NCBI GenBank assembly: GCA_020152595.1
Contig: JAIGNY010004056.1
Span: 720,001 to 784,000 of the forward strand
Length of the DNA: 64,000 nucleotides
DNA from: Chiridota heheva
Taxonomy: Eukaryota; Echinodermata; Holothuroidea; Apodida; Chiridotidae
Direction of reading: 5' to 3'
Shown: piece after piece, positions 47,801-59,800 of the stretch
How positions within the stretch are numbered: position 1 is the stretch's first letter
Layout of the letters: every line of letters starts with the position of its first letter
Notes under the pieces: generated by a model
What the model saw: the letters and a program-made list of their open reading frames with translations, nothing else
What the model was told of the DNA's origin: nothing
The model's database searches: none
Position numbers and translations under genes: made by a program

Positions 47801-50800
47801 AGGTAGTGCTTCAACGATTACACTGTAATGGGTTCTGCTGATTTGTTATAATCGGCCCGATTCAGAACCGATTCCGATTATTTTTTCTGACAGTAATTGT
47901 GCTTGGAGACAGGTAGTTCAGTCCGTTTTAAGAGTGTATGACTTTGATGCTGGAGGTCACAGGTTCCAAGTCTAACACTGATTAAACCAGTGATTTTTCA
48001 CAGAGATGCAGAACGATATGCTGATATCAACCACAGATGTTTGTCTTCTATCAATTTTCCCCCACCTGAGCTTTAGGAATGTGGCCAATGGTTGAGTGGC
48101 GCTCACCATCCTTGAGAGAGGATGTAAAGCTGTTGGTCCTGATGGTAAGATGCCTGGTTTTCAAAACACTTCTCGACAAGAGTCAGGGTTTTAACCGGTT
48201 GTTCATCCATTTCCAGTTCTGACAAAATTCCTGGGGTCCACACTAAAAACATTTTTTGTGTACTTTTATTTCTCAGCTTTTCATTCATAAGGTTTAACAT
48301 TTGAAATACTGAATGAAAAATAGATAAGATAAAGAATAAAAAAACTGAAGTAAAAACTGACAGGCAACCCACAGGCATATAGGGATCTTGATTATACATC
48401 TGCACAGCAATTACCAGCTGGATTATAATCGGCAAACCAATTATCATTGGAACACTAGATGTATAGGGGTGTGTCATCTTCATAAATGGTGGGCAGAATT
48501 CTTTTAAGTTGAACAAACTTTTTGATCAAATTGTACAATTTCTTAGCTTTCCCTTTGTGCAAGTGGTACTGCTTTGCACTTTCTGAATGGGCCTATTTAT
48601 TTTGTACATTTTATTGGGCCTGCTAAATCATTTCACTGCATAATGTAATTATAAAATGATTGTGATCTGCACTAGCATTTGATAGGTCTCAGCAGTGACA
48701 CTATATTAAGTAAGCTTGCATCTCTGTATAATAAATATATAGCAATTGTACATGTAAATTTCCTTGTAATGTCAAAGTTATGTCAAGCCCTACGCCAACA
48801 CTATGTTGGATCTCTCAATTGAATCATCTACCACAAAAATAACAACAAATTTCCTTAAAGAATTAGTTCAATGGTGAGGCAAGATAATTGATGTATAAAA
48901 TGATGATAAGGAACAAAATGACAAAGGAACAAAAAGATCAAAGGAACAAAATGACAAATGAAATGCTCTAAGAAAATGTTTTTAAAGAAACTTTTTGGAG
49001 TTTACCATATGAAGATGTTTAAAAACAACAATTTCAAGGACTAAAATTGTTGAATTACTTGTCAATATACAGTAGGTTATGAAATATTTATTGCTCTCTC
49101 TCATATTTGTATATTTACTTCATTTATGGTAATAATCTGCACATTCTTCTAGGAAAATGCACATTATTACAACAATAATACAGAAGATAAATATGTCCAT
49201 ATGTCATTATAAAGTTTTTATCTTACAGAAGTCACCAAATGTCAGTATGTAATGGGGCAAAGAAGTGACTGTTTAACCTCATGATATTTTGATAAATTGT
49301 CATGAAAATTAAGGTGTAAACTACTACACAAGTCTTTTTCTTGCAAACTTGTAACAGCTTAGGAAAGACACAATTTCAACTGCCCAGACATGGCCATTGA
49401 TGTCATGCTTCAGTGCATAAATAGACAAAAGTGAATATTATATATACACTGAAGCATGACATCACTGGCCATGTCTGGGCAGTTAGAATTGTGAGCCTTC
49501 CCTAAAAATGTAATATCTTCTGATCACGATAATACCTGTGCAGTTCTGTTACTTATTTTTGTCCCATAAAATACAAGATCAAATACACCATCAAAATCTA
49601 TTTGCTTGCGTGCAAACCTTTTCTTACATCAAACACCATAGTAACTCAACCCGTTCCATCTTTGAGTGCCCTTCATGTCTTGCTCATTCTCAAGTGGGAA
49701 GTTGGGCATAAGTTTGGAACTCACTAAACAATGACATCAAAGAATCTTCAACTTGAACCGTTTTAAGAAGAAGCTCAGGATATTTCTAATGAATTCATAT
49801 GATGAAACTGAAACTGAAGTCACAAAGTGTTTTGTTATCCTTTCAGTTCAAATAAGACAGTGTTATGGTAGACCATATATTTTGGGAATGTTTTTTTAAA
49901 TATTATTTTATTGATTGGAATATGAAAATGAATAAATAAAAGACTATCAGACATGCCGGTCCACTGAAATAATCCTTTAATTGTGTTAGTTATTATTCAA
50001 TGTGATTATATTATTCTTGCAGCTATATGTATGGACAAACCAAGGAATCCGAGACAGACACAAGTGGCAACCTGCCAATACACATCTACTCCTCCAAGAT
50101 GATTTCCAGCGTAACCCTGCCGGCCAATCAAAACTCCCAAACTTGGACATTCATCACCTCATTATCAAACAGCTCAACGGACGCCATGTCATATTTGAAG
50201 CAGAGCTTGAAGATGATATCCACCGGTCAGTTGCATGCCACCCACAAAGAAGCATGGATGAAGAAGTGGGATGGTGGACGGATGGACATTGATAATAACC
50301 TCAAGCTCTCTAAAGCCATATATGGCAGCATGTACTATATATTAAGCTCCCTGCCTCCGATTGAGCAAGAAGGACACACCTCCTTTGATTTCTACGGGTT
50401 AAGTCCAGGGGCTCTGGCGCACGGCGGAAAGAATGAGGGGTACCGTGGTCATGTATTCTGGGACCAGGAGACGTGGATGTATCCTACCATGTTGATGTTC
50501 CATCCTAAGTTGGCGTTCAGGATGTTGAAATCAAGAAGCATGCACTTGCAAGCAGCAGCCAATCTTGCCAAGAGTAGAGGTCACCTGGGGGTGCAGTTTC
50601 CATGGGAGATGGCTTACTCAGGTTGGTGTTATCTAGTCCATATTTCACCAATTATCACATAATGGACGTCTTATTGAGAATAAACCTCATTAAATGTTTT
50701 CTGTTATAAATAAAACAGTCTGTGAATTTTGAAATAGCATATTTAGATTTGGGCTTATAACTGGTGAAAGTTTGAGGACTCCAAAGAATGGTAATGCATG

Positions 50801-53800
50801 TGATATTATGGTAATGCATGTGATATTATGGTAATGCATGTGATATTATGGTAATGCATGTGATATTATGGTAATGATGTGATATTATTGTAATGAATGT
50901 GATGTTATGGTAATGCATGTGATATTATAATAATGCATGTGATATTATGGTAATGCATGTGATAGTATGGTAATGCATGTGATATTATGGTAATGCATGT
51001 GATATTATGGTAATGCATGTGATATTATGGTAATGCATGTGATATTATGGTTATGCATGCGATATTATGGTAATGAATGTGATATTATGGTAATGCATGT
51101 GATATTATGGTAATGCATGTGATATTATGGTAATGCATGCAATATTATGGTAATGAATGTGATATTATGGTAATGCATTTGATATTATGGTAATGCATGT
51201 GATATTATGGTGATGCTTGTTATATTATGGTAAAGCTAGAGCAAGTTTTCATTAATCAACTTTATACTGGAAACATTTTTTGTTGTAATTATTGAAATGA
51301 GGTACTGTATAACATGCACTTGATAAGAACATGCTTTGCCTATCTGTTCATGTGCCTTACGCTCTTAAGTAAAAGAGAAATATTATTAGATTTTATTTCA
51401 AAGAAATATTCCTGTAAGCCTGAGCCACATTTTATGTGAAGATGGATGGTCCATTCCTAAAGCCTAGTTTCAGTTTTGCTAATAGATGTCTTAAGACCTA
51501 AAAATTCCCTAAAAAGCTGTGAATGTGCGAACATTGAGTCAGTTTTTATTATGTTTTTAATCTTTTTTCATGGGTTTTGGTAGATTTGGATTAATCTTGT
51601 TTCTCTGGATTTGCCAGTGGTTTCTTTCTGTCTCATTCAACAAAGAATTTTGCAGAACTTATGTGTAGTAATTTGATTGTCCCAGGTATCGGAAACATTT
51701 TGTATTTTCCTCTTTTTTCAGGATATGAAGTATGTCCTGCAAAGATCTACGCCATGAACGAACTTCACATCAATGGTGATATCGCCTTGGCAACACAGCA
51801 GTATTTGTCGTTAACCAATGATACAATCTTCCTTCTACAACATGGTGGATGGGAGATGGTCTATGGTTTGGCAGAATTCTGGAGTGGTCTTGCCCAGTAT
51901 GACAAAACTAAAGATGTTTATAACATTAATCGTTAGTATTTACATTCAGTTTTATTTTCTTTACTTTCCATCTTCAGATTGAGCCATTGATGTATTTAAC
52001 CCTTAAATACCCAGACCAAGCGTGTCATGCTCGATTGGGGACATACTTTTTCAAAAAATATTGTTCTTTGTCAAATAGGCCCACAGCAGTGATCTTGGTA
52101 TCATTTGTAATGGCGATTTCATCTGGCCGGCTGGCTGTCTGTCGGCTATCCGGCCGGCTACATGCAGTTTTTCCTGAGATTTCCTCAGAAATGTTAAAGT
52201 TTCTTCAGAGTTCCTCAGAAAGTTTTAAAAGTTTCTTAAGATATCTTTAGGGAAGGTTAGAATTTCCTTAACGATGTTTTTCAGAGACACTTAAGACAGG
52301 TTGAAGACTAATATCTTTAAAAAGTCTACAAAACATTTGATATTTCCAATAGAAGATAACTGTAAAATGCTATAATTTTCCAATATTCTTCAGAGATTGT
52401 CAAACATCTCTCTTGTAGCATTGAAAAATAAAAATCCTTAAAATTCTTCAAAATATTTTTGCATCAACGGTTGTATCAAGCATGATTATTAAACTCTGCC
52501 TTTATTATTGTGTCATTTGCATAAAGTTGCCAGTCAGTATATGAACTGACCATACTTTTTTATTTAGTATGCTCAGCCAGGAAATGTGAGGGGTTGTAAC
52601 TACATATGGACATAGGGAGGGATACCATGTGAGACATGGATAGGGGCCATGCGGGACATATGATATAATATACCATGGGGTATACACCAAAGGGCTTTAT
52701 CAGGCAATCTTATTTGACTCCAACTTTTTTTCTTATTCAACAAGTCATTTGCATATAAGTTTTTATATGAACTGACACTTTCAAACATACATGTACAGTA
52801 GTATGCTCAATCAGCTACTGTGATAGCTAGGATGAGACTTTTTATGGAACCTATGGGATGTCATGTGGGACATATGGTGGGATGCCATGTGGGACATGGG
52901 ATGGGATGCCATGTGGAACAGGGTGGAATGCCATGTAGGATATATGGTGGAATGCCATGTGGGACATAGGTTGGATTGCCATGGGATGTGGGACATGAGG
53001 TGGGATGCCACGTGGAACATGGGGTGAGATACCACGAGTAACACAGAGTGAGACATAGGTTGGGATGCCATGTGTAACATAGGGTAGAAGGCTATGTGGG
53101 ACACAGGGTAGGAGGCCATGGGGACATGGGATTTGATGCCATGTGGGACATCAAGTAAGATGTCATTAGGACATTGGGAGGGATACCATGTGGGATATAA
53201 GGTGGGACATCAGATGGGAAGCCACTGATGTGGGACATACGGTCGGATGCAATGGAAGACATTGGGAGAAATGTCATGTGGGACACAGGGAGGGATGCTA
53301 TGTGGGCCATAGGGAGGGGTGTCATGTGGTACATATGGTTGCATTAATGTGGGACATACATGTAGGATGGGATCCATGTGGGACATAGGGTGGGATGCCA
53401 TGTGGGTCATAGGCTGGGATGCCATATGGGACATATGGTGGAATGCCATGTGAGACATACTATATAGTGGAATGCCATGTGGGAGATATGGTGGAATGCT
53501 GTGTGGGAGATATAATGGAATGCCATAAAGGAGATATGGTGGAATGCCATGTTGGAGATATGGTAGAATGCCATTTGGTCAAAGCATGGGATGCCATGTG
53601 GGAGATATGGTGGAATGCCATGTGGGACATATGGTGGAATGCCATGTGGGACATATGGTGGAATGCCATGTGGGACAAGGCATGAATGGGATGTCATGTG
53701 GGACATGGGGTGGAATGTCATTTGACACATGGGATGGGATCCATGTGGGACATAGGGTGGGATGCCATGTGGGTCATAGGATGGTATGCCATGTGGGATA

Positions 53801-56800
53801 TATGGTGGAATGCCAGGTAGGACAAGTGATGGAATGCCATGTGGGACATGGGATGCCATGTGGGACATGGGATGCCATGTGGGACATGGGATGCCATGTG
53901 GGACATGGGATGCCATGTGGGACATGGGATGCCATGTGGGACATGGGATGCCATGTGGGACATGGGATGCCATGTGGGACATGGGATGCCATGTGGGACA
54001 TGGGATGCCATGTGGGACATGGGATGCCATGTGGGACATGGGATGCCATGTGGGACACGGGATGCCATGTGGGACACGGGATGCCATGTGGGACAGGGGA
54101 TGCCATGTGGGACACGGATGCCATGTGGGACACGGGATGCCATGTGGGACACGGGATGCCATGTGGGACACGGATGCCATGTGGGACACGGGATGCCATG
54201 TGGGACACGGATGCCATGTGGGACACGGGATGCCATGTGGGACACGGATGCCATGTGGGACACGGATGCCATGGGACACGGATGCCATGTGGGACACGGG
54301 ATGCCATGTGGGACACGGGATGCCATGGGACACGGATGTGGGACACGGATGCCATGTGGGACACGGATGCCATGTGGGACACGGATGCCATGGGACACGG
54401 ATGCCATGTGGGACACGGGATGCCATGTGGGACACGGGATGCCATGTGGGACACGGGATGCCATGACACGGGACACACGGATGCCATGTGGGACACGGAT
54501 GCCATGTGGGACGGATGCCGGGACACGGATGCCATGGGACACGGATGCCATGTGGGACACGGGATGCCATGTGGGACACGGGATGCCATGTGGGACACGG
54601 GATGCCATGTGGGACATGTGGACACGGATGCCATGTGGGACACGGGATGCCATGTGGGACACGGATGCCGGGACACGGATGCCATGTGGGACACGGATGC
54701 CATGTGGGACACGGGATGCCATGTGGGACACGGATGCCATGTGGGACACGGATGCCATGACACGTGGGGACACGGGATGCCATGTGGGACACGGGATGCC
54801 ATGTGGGACACGGATGCCATGTGGGACACGGATGCCATGGGACACGGGATGCCATGTGGGACACGGATGCCATGGATGGGACACGGGATGCCATGTGGGA
54901 CACGGGATGCCATGTGGGACATGGGGGGATGCCATGGGACACGGATGCCATGTGGGACACGGGATGCCATGTGGGACACGGATGCCATGTGGGACACGGG
55001 ATGCCATGTGGGACATATGTGGGGGATGCCATGTGGGACACGGGATGCCATGTGGGACATGAGGTGGGATGCCATGTGGGACATGGGAAGCCATGTGGGA
55101 CACGGGATGCCATGTGGGACACGGGATGCCATGTGGGACACGGGATGCCATGTGGGACACGGGATGCCATGTGGGACACGGGATGCCATGTGGGACACGG
55201 GATGCCATGTGGGACACGGGATGCCATGTGGGACACGGGATGGCATGTGGGACACGGGATGATATGTGGGACTTAGTGTGAGATGCCATTTTTATAACTG
55301 GCTAGGTCATATGAAATGGGTGTCAATTTGCATGGGCATGCTAACCATGACAGTATTTACCGGTTCTACTTCAATTTAAAAAAATATATATAAAATAGTA
55401 TGAAAATATGTCATTGAGTCCAAACAGTCACCAAGTTCCACAGTAGGTCTTTCGTATATACTCCTGAATTCAAACAAAACAATTGGCATTATGTCATCCT
55501 GGAGTAGGTTTATTAAATTATCTAACTGGTCGTCATTAGTTTCAACCATAACTTTTGTTCTTTAAGCGGGTGTAAGCATATTTGCTTGGTTAGCGCATTT
55601 GGGAGACAATTTGATGCTTTTCAGCCAATAGGTCATGGGTCGTTTCCTGGCCGGGTGAAACCAAAGACTTTCAAAATGGGACCTGCTGCCCTTTCGTTTG
55701 GTGCCCAGCATAAGACATTGGAGCAGGGTAATGCCTGATCGGTCTAATAACTGCTACGCCATGATGGCTGCCCTGTTGAGAATAGTCCCGGGGACTCTAG
55801 AATCCTTTCAGCTTGTGAAATGAATGCACATAAAGGTTTGTCGCTTTGAGGCCTTAGCAAAAAGTGTTATTTAAATCAAAGTTTTATTATTGATTATTAT
55901 TTGTCTTAGTATATCCTTAAAGATACATGTACCTTTCTTGCTATCGTTTGATCTTTTCTTAAGATGTCATGCCACCCGATGAGTACCACCAAAGTGTCAA
56001 TAACTCAGTGTATACCAATGCCATTGCTCAGATAACTCTCCGCCTGCCATGTTTTGCTTCTAAATTGATTGGTAATAAGAAAGTGCCTCCAGAGTGGGTG
56101 ACCATAGCTGACAAACTGGTTATGGTGTATGATAAAGAGCTGAAGTACCATCCAGAATATGAGGGATATACAATAGGTAAGTTGTAAAAACATTTGTGGT
56201 TTGAGTTAATACAAGAGTAACATTTAAAGCTAAACTTTTGAAAGGTATGATTTATGTCTGCTAGGAAATGTATTATTGTCTAGTGGGTGATTGCAGTTCT
56301 GAGAAATATATTTGAACAAGGGTGATAGCAGTCCTGAGATATATATCTAAACAAGGGTGATTGCAGTGTTGAGAAATATATTTGAACAATGGTGATTGCA
56401 GTCCTGAGAAATATATTTGAACAAGGGTGATTGCAGTCCTGAGAAATATATTTGAACAAGGGTGATTGCAGTCCTGAGAAATATATTTGAACAATGGTGA
56501 TTGCATTCCTTAGAAATATATTTGAACAAGGGTGATTGCAGTCCTGAGAATTATATTTGAACAAGTGTGATTGCATTCCTTAGAAATATATTTGAACATG
56601 GGTGATTGCAGTCCTGAGAAATTTATTTGAACCAAGGGTGATTGCAGTCCTGAAAAAAATATTTGAACCAAGGGTGATTGCAGTCCTGAAAAAAATATTT
56701 GAACAAGGTTGATTGCAGTCCTGAGAAATATATCTGAACCAGGGTGATTGCAGTTCTGAGAAATATATTTGAACAAGAGTTATTGCAGTCCTGCGAAATA

Positions 56801-59800
56801 TATTTAAACAAAATAAAAGTGTAATGTAAACTAAAGATTGAAGAAGGATTACAAATTGGAAAAAGATATTAACCTGGTTTCCACACTTTTTTTTCCTGTT
56901 ATTGTCCTCTATCATATAAACGAAACTGAAATTTCACAAGGATATTCCTCGTTCATTCAGCTTCATACAATCTCTTGCTTAGTTTTCCTAAACCTTTATA
57001 CAAAATGTATCATAGACACTTTACCAGACACTTCGATAATTATCATTTATTCAGCTTTAATACCATTGCCAACAAAAAATCATTTGTCTATTTGGGTACT
57101 AAACTCTGGAATTACCTAGATCCTCTGTTTAAAAATATCACCTCGATCTCTTTATTTATCCAAACATCTAAAAAATTATCTTGTTACCAAATATTGATTT
57201 AGGTACAGCTGTATAACGGGTGGGTATAAGGGTGTGGGAGGGTCCAGGTTAGAAGGGCGTATGTGTTTGGGGGGCTGGTGGGTATAAGGGTATGGGAGGG
57301 TCAGGGTTGGGGGTCGTATGTGGTGGGGGCTGGTGGGTTTAAGGGTATGGGAGGGTTCGGGTTAGTGGGTGGGGGCGTATGTGGTGGGGGGATGGTGGGT
57401 ATAAAGGTATGGGAGGGTCTGGCTTAGGGGGGGCTTATGTGGTGGGGAGGGCTGTTGTAGAGTATATATTTTAGTTGTAAAGTGTAATTTTTGACTTTTG
57501 TTTTATACTAGGTTATTATTATTATTTGTATTTATTTTTTTTTTTTGTAAAGGTATATGCTTGTCAAGCACTTGCTTTTTCAGGCTCCCTTCACTTAATC
57601 TATATTATGTAAATAATTTGTTATATATTGTTAAAGAATGTGAAAGAATAAATGAAATGAAATGTTGAAGTGCAGCGGCTGAGTTATAGAAAGTCAAACT
57701 CACATTCAAAAGCAACTACAGTAGGTTTGATTCCTGGATAAGGTAGTTGTTTGTGTCCTTTGCAGAAAAAAAATCAATTCACTTGTTTCAGTCCATTCAA
57801 AAGATTTAACTTTTATTTTTGTACAGAAAACATATGACGTCATGTTTTTCTACACTTTGTATTCTTTGCTGTAATTGATTTCTCTTTAATGCTAAAATGT
57901 ATGCTTAAGACTAATCCATTGTAATAATAATCGTAATGCTTATATAGCGCTTTATACTGTCCTAGACTGTCTCAAAGCACTTTACAATTATTACCCTGGT
58001 CACTGGGCCTTAACTCTCCTGAAAACTTTCTCACTCCCTGGGGAGTCACAAGCCCGTTTATCAGCAGCCATTGAACTGTCACTGCCCTCACAGGTACCCA
58101 TTACAGCTGGGTGCAATGGAGATAAAGTGTCTTGATCAAGGACACAACACACTGGCCTGGCCGAATCGAACTTCCACACAGAGCCCAGTAGCTTCTAACC
58201 ACTGGCCACTGTATCCACAAATATATTTTGATTTTGACTTTCCATAGATTCTCCTCGACCATTTTGTATTTTCTTTAGCAATTGTTACCCCCGGCAACGA
58301 AGTTGGACTCAGGTTACATTATGTTTTCTCCTGTGTTTGTCTGTTTTGAACTGTTTGTTGGCCATCAAGATATCTCAAGAACTGATGAATAGATTTGGAG
58401 GAAATTTTGTTTGCTGCTTAAGAAAGGATTGAAGCATTGGAGACATTAGAACAGGGGAAGGGCACAAATGGAGGGGTGGGGATGTTTTGGGATGAGATGC
58501 TGTCAAAACTTCTAGTTCAAAATTTCCAATGAATTGTGCTAAACAATGAATTCATGCCCTGAAAGGTTTTCCAAACAATCCATTTTCTGGACTTACAGAA
58601 AATCAAAATTTAGTGGTTTGGTATAAAAAAAATCAAAACAATTACTTTTGGCATGAATGGAAAAGGATGGAATGTGAATTTTGACTGAAAAGAACTCAAA
58701 CAATGAATGCTTAACCTGAATAAAACTGAAAACAATGAAGGTACATAAGCCTGAAGTGTCTATAATGAAAATGACAATTTTTGATTAAAATTATAGGAAG
58801 AGATTTGGGATAAAATGTAGTGGGTCTATCATTTCTGAGATACGTAGATTGTATTGGGGATGGGGTGAAGTTTACAAGTCAAATTCTAGTTTCATGTATG
58901 TATCACTGGTTGGTACTTTGTCTTAATGAATAATAATAAAGAAATAAATTGTTCATGGAAATAATTATGATAGCATAGAACTCACTTTGTATTGTTTTTT
59001 AAAATTATATTCAGGTACCAAAGTAAAGCAAGCAGACGCCATTCTTCTTGGGTTTCCACTACTTTACAACATGTTGACTGAAATTCGTCAACATGACCTG
59101 GAAATTTACGATGTTTACAATGATGTGAATGTTACGGATCCATTTGGCCCAGCAATGACCTGGGGAATGTTTGCCATAGGTTGGTTGGAACTTGGAAATA
59201 CAGAAAAGGCAGAGGAAGTTTTTGGAAGGAGTTTTGCGAACATACAGGAACCTTTTAAGGTCAGACATGTCATGATTCATTGTTCATGATGGACTGATTG
59301 ATGTTGACTATTTAGAAATTCATGAAAATATTTGGACACCAAGCATTTTATGTCTTGAACATCAGGTTTGAAGACAGAAAAAGTGTTTGGCAAGAGTTTT
59401 GCTAACATACAGGAGCCGTTTAACTCTTACTCTACCACGAGTTTGAAAATTGCGAGCCCAATTTTCGTAACTTTTTACTCATATTCATTTTTAACAGCTT
59501 TCCTTCCATTTTCTTTTGTTACAAGTTCGGTTGGAATGGAAGCTAATATATTGATCTTTTGAGTAATGAAAGCCAAATTAGGAAACAATTGGATACAAAT
59601 ATGCAAATTAAGCAATTTTTGGCTAAATTTGGTCAACAAATGCGTTTATCTTTGCGCGAGTATAATTTCTTGTGAATATTGAAAACTGAGATTTGTGTTA
59701 CATATTTAGATTGTTTATAAGATTTCCTTTCCAATTATGCTAATCTGGAATTTTTAGCAAGAAGGAAAGATGAAAAAATACTCAAAATGAGTTTAGTCAA

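Noticed and set aside
48103-48516. 137-residue minus-strand frame with two hydrophobic stretches
   Set aside because: Its C-terminal third overlaps a SINE shared with 60547-60880, and the hydrophobic parts come from AT-rich antisense sequence. No family was recognised.
50790-51235. CRISPR-like regular array
   Set aside because: The units are contiguous with no spacers, in an intron of an animal gene. It is a minisatellite.
53407-55289. Open frames of 400 to 600 codons on both strands
   Set aside because: They arise from the 20-bp minisatellite, whose unit has no stop in several frames. The translations are monotonous repeats, and every frame shares them.
56273-56915. Minus-strand frames of 60 to 111 residues
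   Set aside because: They are translations of the 35-bp minisatellite next to exon 6.
59367-59562. Alternative exon 7
   Set aside because: It has an AG before it and an open frame, but it is a truncated duplicate with a deletion, an insert and no donor. The family sequence is complete without it.
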